DNA from: JBOGHU01 sp050742255
Lineage (GTDB): Bacteria > Actinomycetota > Acidimicrobiia > Acidimicrobiales > CADCSY01
Direction: 5' to 3'
Assembly (NCBI GenBank): GCA_050742255.1
Contig: JBOGHU010000037.1
Location: 1 to 12,324, forward strand
Length of the DNA stretch: 12,324 bases
Shown: positions 6,157 through 12,324 of the stretch, piece after piece
Numbering within the stretch: position 1 is the first letter of the stretch
How the letters are laid out: each line of letters starts with the position of its first letter
Translations under genes and position numbers: made by a program
The notes under the pieces: generated by a model
Seen by the model: the letters and a program-made list of their open reading frames with translations, nothing else
Told to the model about the DNA's origin: nothing
The model's database searches: none

Positions 6157-8238
6157 ATGGGCGCACACCCGGACCTCCCGGCTGAGCAGACGTACCTCGA
6201 CCACGCCTACCGCTGTCTCGAGTCGGCCCGTCGCCGGGCCCAGGGCCTCCGCCGTCTGGGCAGCCTGGGACCGGGGGGCACCCACCAGGCCCGCCACGAG
6301 CGGGAGGTGGTGGAGGACACGATCCGGTCCCGGCTGGCCCAGCTGGAGCTGGGCGACGTGGCCCTGGTCTTCGGGCGGATCGACGCCGAGGGCACCGCTG
6401 AGCGCTTCTACATCGGTCGGATCGGGGTGGCCGACGAGGACCAGGAGTCGGTGGTGGTCGACTGGCGGGCGCCGGTGGCCGAGCCGTTCTACCGGGCCAC
6501 CGGGCGCGACCCCATGGGCCTGGCCCGCCGCCGCCACTTCGCCACCCGGGGCCGGCGGCTGCTCGGCATCGAGGACGAGTGGTTCGGCAGCGACGACGGG
6601 GGCGGGGGGTCCCTCGCCGGTCCGTCGGCGCTGCTGGCAGCCGTGGAGCGACCCCGGTCCGGCTTCCTCGGCGACATCGTCGCCACCATCCAGGTCGAGC
6701 AGGACCAGATCATCCGGGACCCCCTGGGCGGGGTGGTGGTGGTCCAGGGGGGGCCGGGGACCGGCAAGACCGTGGTGGCGCTCCACCGGGCCGCCTACCT
6801 GCTCTACACCCACCGCTTCCCCCTGGAGGACCAGGGGGTGCTGGTGGTGGGGCCCAACCGGCTGTACCTGCGCTACATCGAGCGGGTGCTGCCCTCCCTC
6901 GGGGAGGCGGGCGTGGAGCTGGGCGTCGTCGCCGACCTGGTGCCCGAGCCGGTGGGCGACGCCCGGGGCCGCCCTGACGCCGACCGGGTCAAGGGCGACC
7001 TGCGGATGGTCGAGGTGGTGGTCAGGGCGGTGGCGGACCGGCAGCGGCCACTGCGCCACGACCTGGTGGTGGGCCTGGGGTTGCGGAGGCTGCGGTGCTC
7101 GGCGGGGGAGAGCGAGCGCATCGTGGCCACGGCCCGGCGCCGGGCCGCCACCCACAACTCCGGCCGCCGCCTGGTGGAACGGGCCCTGTGGCAGGCGCTG
7201 GCCGGGAGCGCCCGGGACCCGCTCGACCCCGCCGAGGTGGGGGAGCGGCTCCGCCGCCACGAGGACGTCCGGGCTGCCCTGGAGTGGATGTGGCCGGTCC
7301 TCACCCCCGCCCAGCTCCTGCGGGACCTGTTCGGCTCCCCGGCCCTCACCCGCCTGGCGGCCGCCGGGCAGCTCTCGGGTGCCGAGCGAGCTTCCCTGTA
7401 CCGGTCCCGCGACGACACCGCTCCGTGGAGCGGGGCCGACGTGGCCCTCCTCGACGAGGCCCGGGCCCGGCTCGGGTCCCACCCCCGTCGGCGGCGCCCG
7501 CCCGGTGACGACGAGCTGCGCCGCTACGGCCACCTGGTGGTCGACGAGGCCCAGGACCTCTCGCCCATGCAGCTGCGGATGCTGGCCCGGCGCGCCCTCG
7601 GAGGCTCCATGACCGTCGTCGGCGACATCGCCCAGGCCACCGGCCCGTGGGCGCCGGCCAGCTGGGACGAGGTCCTGGCCCACCTCCCCGCCCGCCACCC
7701 CCCGCGGATCCGGGAGCTGACCATCGGCTACCGCACGCCGGCGTCGGTCCTGAGCCTGGCCAACCTGGTGCTGGCCGAGGTGGCACCGGGGCTGAGGCTG
7801 CCCCGCTCGCTGCGGGAGGAGGGGGAGAACCCTGTGGTGGTGGCGGTGGCCGGCCAGGACCGGGCCGCCGAGGCGGCGGAGGTGGCGGCGGCCGAGAGTG
7901 GCGCCGTGGGCGAGGGCAACGTGGCCGTCATCGTCCCCGACTCGCTGCTGGGGGAGGTGGGCGCGGCGCTCACCGCCGCCGGCGTCGACCACGGGGATGC
8001 CGCCCGCCGGGGCCTGGAGGCCCAGGTGAACCTGGTGCCGGTGCGCCTGGTGAAGGGGTTGGAGCTCGACGCCGTCGTGGTGGTCGAGCCGGCCCGCATC
8101 GTCGCCGAGGAGCCGCAGGGCCTGCGGTCGCTGTACGTGGCCCTGACCCGGGCCACACGCCGCCTGACCGTGGTCCACGCCGAGCCGCTGCCCGAGCCGT
8201 TGCGCCGGGCCGGTAGCCTCGGAGGGTGCCCGAGGTGA
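6157..8238 (+). CDS. helD: HelD-type superfamily 1 ATPase (RNA polymerase-associated helicase IV-like)
   Basis: A UvrD/Rep-like ATPase of the HelD group. Characterised members bind RNA polymerase and free it from stalled or drug-bound states, and some (HelR) give rifamycin tolerance. The product is 693 residues. The N-terminal ~65 residues are charged and helical (AEQTYLDHAYRCLESARRRA, GGTHQARHEREVVED), matching the HelD arm that enters the polymerase. Then come FGRID, YIGRIGVAD and VVDWRAPVAEPFYRAT, typical of actinobacterial HelD. Walker A is GGPGTGKT (about 199-206), Walker B is DEAQDLSPMQ (about 463), motif V is KGLELDAVVVVEP, and motif VI is LYVALTRATRRLTVVH (about 659). The ATG at 6157 is fixed by an in-frame stop at 6148. 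The 3' end overlaps the CDGSH gene. Polymerase binding is inferred from the family; DNA helicase activity should not be assumed. Confidence 0.9.
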   Translation: MGAHPDLPAEQTYLDHAYRCLESARRRAQGLRRLGSLGPGGTHQARHEREVVEDTIRSRLAQLELGDVALVFGRIDAEGTAERFYIGRIGVADEDQESVVVDWRAPVAEPFYRATGRDPMGLARRRHFATRGRRLLGIEDEWFGSDDGGGGSLAGPSALLAAVERPRSGFLGDIVATIQVEQDQIIRDPLGGVVVVQGGPGTGKTVVALHRAAYLLYTHRFPLEDQGVLVVGPNRLYLRYIERVLPSLGEAGVELGVVADLVPEPVGDARGRPDADRVKGDLRMVEVVVRAVADRQRPLRHDLVVGLGLRRLRCSAGESERIVATARRRAATHNSGRRLVERALWQALAGSARDPLDPAEVGERLRRHEDVRAALEWMWPVLTPAQLLRDLFGSPALTRLAAAGQLSGAERASLYRSRDDTAPWSGADVALLDEARARLGSHPRRRRPPGDDELRRYGHLVVDEAQDLSPMQLRMLARRALGGSMTVVGDIAQATGPWAPASWDEVLAHLPARHPPRIRELTIGYRTPASVLSLANLVLAEVAPGLRLPRSLREEGENPVVVAVAGQDRAAEAAEVAAAESGAVGEGNVAVIVPDSLLGEVGAALTAAGVDHGDAARRGLEAQVNLVPVRLVKGLELDAVVVVEPARIVAEEPQGLRSLYVALTRATRRLTVVHAEPLPEPLRRAGSLGGCPR
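8214..8219 (+). promoter_or_regulatory. Putative leaderless -10 element of the CDGSH gene
   Basis: TAGCCT inside the 3' end of helD, 6 bases before the GTG at 8226. It would give the small gene an internal promoter independent of helD. No -35 visible. Confidence 0.45.
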
Positions 8239-8480
8239 TGAGTGCCGACGTGACCGGCGCCGGGGTGGTCATCACGGTGCGCAGGGACGGTCCCTACCGG
8301 GTGCGGGGGCCGGTCGTGCTGGTCGACCACGAGGGCGTGGCCTTCGAGGTCCTGGGGGGCGACGTGGTGCTGTGCCGGTGCGGGCGGTCCGCCACCAAGC
8401 CCTTCTGCGACGGCACCCACCGCCAGGTGGGCTTCGACGGGACCTGCGCCCCCCGGCCCCCTGACCGCCCCGGTCTCTAG
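8226..8480 (+). CDS. Small CDGSH iron-sulfur domain protein
   Basis: An 84-residue protein with one CDGSH motif, CRCGRSATKPFCDGTH. It matches the C-x-C-x2-S/T-x3-P-x-C-D-G-S/T-H pattern whose three Cys and one His hold a [2Fe-2S] cluster, as in mitoNEET-like proteins. The N-terminal half (VVITVRRDGPYRVRGPVVLVDHEGV) looks like the usual beta strands before the motif. Start choice is open: GTG 8226 fits a leaderless start behind TAGCCT. GTG 8235 and ATG 8238 would instead use the GGAGG at 8221-8225, and the ATG overlaps the helD stop as TGATG. Family members are electron or cluster carriers; the partner here is unknown. The stop codon shares a CTAG with the convergent chaperone gene. Confidence 0.88.
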   Translation: MPEVMSADVTGAGVVITVRRDGPYRVRGPVVLVDHEGVAFEVLGGDVVLCRCGRSATKPFCDGTHRQVGFDGTCAPRPPDRPGL

Positions 8481-8680
8481 CTGACCCCGGCCACCTCGTA
8501 GCCGGCTTCGTCGATGGCGGTCCGGACGGAGTCGTCGCTCACCTCGCCGGCGACGGTGACGGTCTTGGCGTCCACGTCGACGGTGACCTGCTCGACGCCG
8601 GTCACCTTGCCGACCTCGTCTTCGATGGCCACCCGGCAGTGGTCGCAGCTGATGCCGGGCACCGAGTAGATGCGGTCCAT
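8477..8680 (-). CDS. copZ: Heavy-metal-associated (HMA) domain protein, CopZ-like copper chaperone
   Basis: A 67-residue single HMA domain. Small free-standing HMA proteins carry Cu(I) to P-type ATPases or copper-sensing regulators. The metal site is GISCDHC (Cys12 and Cys15), followed by VAIEDEVGKVTGVEQVTVDVDAKTV and a C-terminal AIDEAGYEV, the normal HMA pattern. The usual Met/Thr before the first Cys is Ile-Ser here. The ATG at 8680 has TAGCCT 7 bases upstream and no Shine-Dalgarno, suggesting a leaderless message. It lies 68 bases downstream of metE on the same strand but is separated by a strong hairpin. No copper ATPase or CsoR gene is in view, so its partner is unknown; the metal could be other than copper. 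Confidence 0.88.
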   Translation of the reverse strand: MDRIYSVPGISCDHCRVAIEDEVGKVTGVEQVTVDVDAKTVTVAGEVSDDSVRTAIDEAGYEVAGVS

Positions 8681-8687
8681 GGGGTCC

Positions 8688-8693
8688 AGGCTA
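8688..8693 (-). promoter_or_regulatory. Putative leaderless -10 element of the HMA gene
   Basis: TAGCCT on the minus strand, 7 bases (GGACCCC) before the ATG at 8680. No clear -35. Confidence 0.5.
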
Positions 8694-8725
8694 GGGGAGG
8701 TCACGGCCAGTGGGGCCCACCCAGC

Positions 8726-8741
8726 GGCCCCGAACGGGGCC
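8726..8741 (-). terminator. GC-rich hairpin after metE
   Basis: GGCCCC (8726-8731) and GGGGCC (8736-8741) form a 6-base perfect stem with a GAAC loop on the plus strand (GTTC on the minus), 7 bases beyond the metE stop. No T run follows. GGGGCCCACC occurs as a direct repeat at 8712-8721 and 8736-8745, giving alternative pairings. It probably separates metE from the HMA gene. Confidence 0.5.
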
Positions 8742-8748
8742 CACCGAC

Positions 8749-11061
8749 CTAGCGCCGCCCCGCCAGCTCCTCCCGGAGGCGGGTGGCGGCGGCCACCAGG
8801 TTGCGCAGGGCGGCCTCGGTCTCGGGCCAGGCCCGGGTCTTGAGCCCGCAGTCGGGGTTGACCCAGATCTGGGCGGGGTCCAGCACCTCGGTGGCGGTGC
8901 GGAGGATCCCGGCCATCTCCTCGGTGGAGGGGACCCGGGGTGAGTGGATGTCGTAGACGCCGGGGCCGATGTCCTTGTCGTAGCCCCGCCCCCGCCAGTA
9001 CTCGATCAGCTCCATGTGGGACCGGGCGTGCCAGATGAGCACGACGTCGGCGTCCAGGGCGCTGATGGCGTCCATGATGTCGCGGAACTCCGAGTAGCAC
9101 ATGTGGGTGTGGATCTGGGTCTGGTCCCCCACGCCGGCGGTGGCCAGGCGGAAGCAGGAGACGGCCCACCCCAGGTCGGCGCCCCAGCCGGCCCGGCGCA
9201 GCGGGAGGATCTCCCGCAGGGCGGGCTCGTCCACCTGGATGATCCCGATGCCGGCCGCCTCCAGGTCGGCGACCTCGTCGCGGATGGCCAGGGCCAGCTG
9301 CCGGCAGGTCTCCGATCGGGGCTGGTCGTCGCGCACGAACGACCACGCCAGCATGGTCACCGGGCCGGTGAGCATGCCCTTGACCGGTCGCCGGCTGAGC
9401 GACTGGGCGTAGGTGGCCCACCGCACCGTCATGGCGCCCGGTCGGGCCACGTCGCCGTAGAGGATCGGCGGGCGCACGCAGCGGGAGCCGTAGGACTGGA
9501 CCCACCCGTGGCTGGTGAAGGCGTAGCCGTCGAGCTGCTCGGCGAAGTACTGGACCATGTCGTTGCGCTCGGGCTCGCCGTGGACCAGCACGTCGAAGCC
9601 CTGCTCCTCCTGGAAGCGGACCACCCGGGCGATCTCGGCCTTCATGCGCTGCTCGTACTCCTCGGCGGTCATCCGGCCCCGGCGCAGCTCGGAGCGGGCC
9701 TGGCGGATCTCGGCGGTCTGGGGGAACGAGCCGATGGTCGTGGTGGGCAGCACCGGCAGCCCCAGCGCCGCCTGCTGGGCGGCCCGGCGCCGGGGGAAGG
9801 GGCTGGCCCGCTGCTCGTCGGTGGCGGTGAGGGCGTCGACCCGCCGCCGCACCTCGGGGTTGCGGGTCCGGGTCGAGGAGCGCCGGCTGGCCAGGGCCAC
9901 CTGGTTGGCGGCCAGCTCGTCGGCGACGGCGGCCCCGCCCTCGGTCAGCCCCCGGGCCAGCACCGCCACCTCCCCCACCTTCTGGCGGGCGAAGGCCATC
10001 CACGAGCGCAGCTCGGGGTCGAGGCCGTCCTCGGCGTCGAGGTCGATGGGGGTGTGCAGCAGCGAGCACGACGTGGTGACCACCACGTCGGCGGCGTGGG
10101 TGGCCAGGTGCCGGAGGAGCTCGAGGCTGCGCTCGAGGTCGTTCACCCAGACGCTGCGGCCGTCGACCACGCCGGCGAAGAGGGTCTTGTCGCCGAGGCC
10201 GCCGTGGGTGTGGATCAACTCGTGGTTCCCCGGCCCCCGGTGGAGGTCCAGGCCGATGCCCGAGACAGGCAGCCGGCGCAGCACCGGGTAGGCGTCGCCG
10301 ACGTCGTCGAAGTAGGTCTTGACGCACAGTCGCGGCCCCGCCTCCGCCGCCTTGGACCCGAGCTGCTCGTAGGCGTGGCGGAGGGCGGCCAGCTCCGCCT
10401 CGGTGCGGTCGGCGCTGAGCACCGGCTCGTCGAGCTGGACCCACGCCGCCCCTTGGCCGGCCAGGCGGGCCAGCACCTCCTCGTAGACGGGGAGCAGCGA
10501 GGGCAGCAGGGTGAGGGGGTCGAAGCCCCGGTCGACGCCGTCGGCCCGGCGGCCCAGCAGCAGCAACGAGAGCGGGCCCACCAGGACCGGCACGGTGGCG
10601 ATGCCCAGAGCCTGGGCCTCGGCGTGCTCGGTGAACGGCTTGGTGCTCTGGAGGGAGAACGCGGTGTCGGGGCCGAGCTCGGGGACCAGGTAGTGGTAGT
10701 TGGTGTCGAACCACTTGATCATCTCCATGGCGGTGACGTCGAACCCCTCCCCTTGCCGCCCCCGGGCCATGGCGAAGTAGGTGTCGAGGTCGATCTCCCC
10801 TCCCCGGTGCCCGTAACGGGCCGGTACCGCCCCGACCAGGGCGATGGCATCCAGCACGTGGTCGTAGAGCGAGAAGTCGTTGGAGGGGATGAGGTCGATG
10901 CCGGCGTCGGCCATGTACCGCCAGTTGGCCGCCCGGATCTCTCGTGCGGTCGCCTCCAGCTCGGCGGCGTCGAGCTCGCCCCGCCAGTGGCGCTCGGTGG
11001 CGAGCTTCAGCTCCCGGCGGGGGCCGATGCGGGGGAAACCGGAGATGCTGGCGGCGGGCAC
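8749..11061 (-). CDS. metE: Cobalamin-independent methionine synthase (MetE)
   Basis: Transfers a methyl group from 5-methyltetrahydropteroyl-polyglutamate to homocysteine in the last step of methionine synthesis. The product is 770 residues (E. coli 753), with both barrel domains. The N-terminal half has GFPRIGPRRELK and EMIKWFDTNYHYLVPE. The catalytic half has VLVHGEPERNDM (Glu496, E. coli E484), GIIQVDEPALRE, QIHTHMCYSEF (His653 and Cys655), YDIHSP and WVNPDCGLKTR (Cys738). The fourth zinc ligand, Glu665 in E. coli, is Trp677 here in DADVVLIWHARSHMEL, with a His next to it. VEYFGE is also changed to VQYFAE. The GTG at 11061 directly precedes the alignable N-terminus and lies 7 bases after TAGGAT. 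There is no room for a cobalamin riboswitch. Identity is certain; activity is an open question. Confidence 0.96.
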   Translation of the reverse strand: MPAASISGFPRIGPRRELKLATERHWRGELDAAELEATAREIRAANWRYMADAGIDLIPSNDFSLYDHVLDAIALVGAVPARYGHRGGEIDLDTYFAMARGRQGEGFDVTAMEMIKWFDTNYHYLVPELGPDTAFSLQSTKPFTEHAEAQALGIATVPVLVGPLSLLLLGRRADGVDRGFDPLTLLPSLLPVYEEVLARLAGQGAAWVQLDEPVLSADRTEAELAALRHAYEQLGSKAAEAGPRLCVKTYFDDVGDAYPVLRRLPVSGIGLDLHRGPGNHELIHTHGGLGDKTLFAGVVDGRSVWVNDLERSLELLRHLATHAADVVVTTSCSLLHTPIDLDAEDGLDPELRSWMAFARQKVGEVAVLARGLTEGGAAVADELAANQVALASRRSSTRTRNPEVRRRVDALTATDEQRASPFPRRRAAQQAALGLPVLPTTTIGSFPQTAEIRQARSELRRGRMTAEEYEQRMKAEIARVVRFQEEQGFDVLVHGEPERNDMVQYFAEQLDGYAFTSHGWVQSYGSRCVRPPILYGDVARPGAMTVRWATYAQSLSRRPVKGMLTGPVTMLAWSFVRDDQPRSETCRQLALAIRDEVADLEAAGIGIIQVDEPALREILPLRRAGWGADLGWAVSCFRLATAGVGDQTQIHTHMCYSEFRDIMDAISALDADVVLIWHARSHMELIEYWRGRGYDKDIGPGVYDIHSPRVPSTEEMAGILRTATEVLDPAQIWVNPDCGLKTRAWPETEAALRNLVAAATRLREELAGRR

Positions 11062-11068
11062 GGCAGCG

Positions 11069-11074
11069 ATCCTA
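11069..11074 (-). promoter_or_regulatory. Putative leaderless -10 element of metE
   Basis: TAGGAT on the minus strand, 7 bases (CGCTGCC) before the GTG at 11061. It supports that start over any of the upstream in-frame codons, which lie opposite the ABC gene. Confidence 0.5.
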
Positions 11075-11085
11075 GAGGCTGGGCG

Positions 11086-11115
11086 TTGGAGGGACCCCGG
11101 GCCGGCCTCTACGGT
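11086..11115 (+). promoter_or_regulatory. Putative promoter of the ABC ATPase gene
   Basis: TTGGAG (11086-11091) and TACGGT (11110-11115) are 18 bases apart. TACGGT ends 7 bases before the GTG at 11123. This is one of two units for which a plausible -35 can also be seen. The whole 61-base space is shared with the divergent metE promoter. Confidence 0.45.
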
Positions 11116-11122
11116 GACGGCG

Positions 11123-12256
11123 GTGGAGTCACTGGCAGAGGGGCGTGCCCCCGGTGGTGGGGGCGGAGCCGCCGGCGCCGGTGCCCGGTCGGTCCGGGTG
11201 GCGGGGGTGGACAAGGCCTTCGCCGCCACGCCGGTGCTGCGGGCGGTCACCCTCCAGGTGGCTGCGGGGTCGGTGCTGGCCCTCCTCGGCCCCAGCGGTT
11301 GCGGCAAGACCACGCTGCTGCGGATCGTCGCCGGCCTGGAGGTCCCCGATGCCGGGGAGGTCCTCGTGGGCGACGAGGAGCTGACCGGGCCGGCGGGCGT
11401 GGTGGCCCCCGAGCGGCGCCGGGTGGGCATGGTCTTCCAGGACTGGGCCCTCTTCCCCCACCTCACCGTGGCCCAGAACGTCGGGTACGGCCTCCCCCGG
11501 CCCGACCGCGGCTCCCGCTCCCCCCGGGTGGCCCAGGCCCTGGAGCTGGTGGGACTGGGCGGCCTGGCCGACCGGTTGCCCTCGACCCTGTCGGGTGGCC
11601 AGCAGCAGCGGGTCGCCCTGGCCCGCGCCCTGGCCCCCCGCCCGGCGGTGCTGCTGCTCGACGAGCCCTTCTCCAACCTCGACGCCGCCCTGCGGGTGCA
11701 GGTCCGGGCCGAGGTCCACCGGCTGGTGGTCGAGCTGAGGCTCACCACGGTGTTCGTCACCCACGACCAGGAGGAGGCGTTCGTGCTGGGCGACGAGGTC
11801 GCCGTCATGCACGAGGGCGCCATCGTCCAGCAGGCCGAGCCGGCGACGCTGTACGCCCGTCCGGCCACACCGTGGGTCGCCACGTTCGTGGGCGACGCCA
11901 ACCTGGTCGAGGCCACGGCCGACGGGCACACGGCCGCCACCCCGGTGGGGCCGATCGCCCTCGACGCGCCGCGGACGGGGCGGGTGCGCCTGGTGTTGCG
12001 CCCCGAGGACCTGGTGCTGACCCCGGCGCACGCGGCCGACGCGGCCCTGCCCGGCGCGCCGGGCTCGGTCGAGCTGACCGAGTACCACGGGCACGACACC
12101 GTCTACCTGGTGCGGCCCGGTGACGGCGGCACGATCCGGGTCCGGGCCGGCGCCGCGCCCCGCTTCCGCCGCGGCGACCAGGTGACGGTGCGCTACGCCG
12201 GCGCCCCGGCCATCGCCTACACCGACGGGCCCGGCGCGGTGCACGAGGCGGGTTAG
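11123..12256 (+). CDS. ABC transporter ATP-binding protein with TOBE domain (FbpC/CUT1-like)
   Basis: A 377-residue ATPase subunit of an importer. After a Gly/Ala-rich N-terminus come Walker A GPSGCGKT (56-63), the Q-loop FQDWALFPHLTVAQNVGYGL, signature LSGGQQQR (156-163), Walker B VLLLDEPFSNLD (from 176) and switch His214 in FVTHDQEEAF. The segment FVGDANLVEA and the C-terminal region (about 235-370, with VRLVLRPEDLVL and VELTEYHGHDTVYLV) form the TOBE part. The pattern resembles ferric-iron (FbpC), thiamine or polyamine/sugar importers. FVGDANLV leans towards iron, but the substrate cannot be fixed from this subunit alone. The start is GTG 11123, 7 bases after TACGGT; an in-frame GTG at 11114 is the alternative. 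No permease is in the window; partner genes would lie to the right. Confidence 0.9.
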   Translation: MESLAEGRAPGGGGGAAGAGARSVRVAGVDKAFAATPVLRAVTLQVAAGSVLALLGPSGCGKTTLLRIVAGLEVPDAGEVLVGDEELTGPAGVVAPERRRVGMVFQDWALFPHLTVAQNVGYGLPRPDRGSRSPRVAQALELVGLGGLADRLPSTLSGGQQQRVALARALAPRPAVLLLDEPFSNLDAALRVQVRAEVHRLVVELRLTTVFVTHDQEEAFVLGDEVAVMHEGAIVQQAEPATLYARPATPWVATFVGDANLVEATADGHTAATPVGPIALDAPRTGRVRLVLRPEDLVLTPAHAADAALPGAPGSVELTEYHGHDTVYLVRPGDGGTIRVRAGAAPRFRRGDQVTVRYAGAPAIAYTDGPGAVHEAG

Positions 12257-12262
12257 GCCCGC

Positions 12263-12292
12263 TTCATAGTCGGGGGATGGCCTGGCTAGCCT
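12263..12292 (+). promoter_or_regulatory. Putative promoter of the gene starting at 12300
   Basis: TTCATA (12263-12268) and TAGCCT (12287-12292) are 18 bases apart. TAGCCT ends 7 bases before the ATG at 12300 and sits in the palindrome GGCTAGCC (12284-12291). Confidence 0.45.
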
Positions 12293-12299
12293 GCGCCGC

Positions 12300-12324
12300 A
12301 TGAACCGGCGAGGAAGGACGGTCG
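12300..12324 (+). CDS. Start of an unidentified gene, cut by the window edge
   Basis: Only eight codons are visible (MNRRGRTV). The call rests on the TAGCCT-7-ATG arrangement shared with other gene starts here and on its place 43 bases after the ABC ATPase gene on the same strand. The Arg-rich start could be the n-region of a signal peptide, which would fit the solute-binding protein of the same importer. That is inference only. Confidence 0.45.

Noticed and set aside
11062..11122. Cobalamin or SAM riboswitch before metE
   Set aside because: Only 61 bases to the divergent gene, and the -10 box sits 7 bases from the start, so no leader is expected.
11062..12099. N-terminal extension of metE to over 1,100 residues
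   Set aside because: It lies opposite the ABC ATPase gene and is Ser/Arg/Thr-rich with no domain. MetE similarity starts at the GTG at 11061.
8944..12123. Very long plus-strand frame opposite metE
   Set aside because: Composition is typical of an antisense shadow (Gly, His, Val, Gln, Asp); no motif recognised.
1..12324. CRISPR arrays, tRNA or rRNA genes, insertion sequences, attachment sites
   Set aside because: No regularly spaced repeats, tRNA-like cloverleafs, transposase motifs or terminal inverted repeats were seen on reading both strands.

Overview
The window is very GC-rich (well above 70% by eye) and almost fully coding, with no gap over about 110 bases. The gene set suggests an actinobacterium, possibly of the Acidimicrobiia type. 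It includes a coproporphyrin-pathway heme cluster, a HelD-type RNA polymerase-associated motor, a MarR/YceI pair, a cobalamin-independent MetE and many GTG starts lacking Shine-Dalgarno sequences. The lineage is inferred from gene content and base composition only; there is no rRNA gene in the window.

Layout. (1) 1-5410, minus strand: marR, then hemE, hemH/cpfC, hemY/cgoX and lnt, the last running off the left edge. From hemE on, the genes are packed with gaps of 11 and 3 bases and a 14-base overlap, so they are probably one transcript making heme precursors and then acylating lipoproteins. (2) 5411-6083: a short, AT-richer divergent promoter region, then a YceI-family gene on the plus strand. 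(3) 6157-8480, plus strand: a HelD/UvrD-like helicase overlapping a small CDGSH iron-sulfur protein gene. (4) 8477-11061, minus strand: a small HMA-domain metal chaperone gene, tail-to-tail with the CDGSH gene, and upstream of it metE. (5) 11123-12324, plus strand: an ABC transporter ATPase divergent from metE, then the first codons of another gene at the right edge.

Three observations stand out. First, seven starts (six heads of transcription units plus the CDGSH gene inside the helD overlap) have a TA(N)3T hexamer exactly 6 or 7 bases before the start codon. This is the geometry expected of leaderless transcripts and it helps fix the start sites. Second, MetE has Trp where the zinc-ligand Glu (E. 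coli E665) should be, while the other three zinc ligands and the substrate residues checked are present. Third, Lnt has Ser in place of the catalytic Cys, with the catalytic Glu and Lys retained. No mobile elements, CRISPR arrays, tRNAs or rRNAs were seen, and no obviously new multi-gene system.
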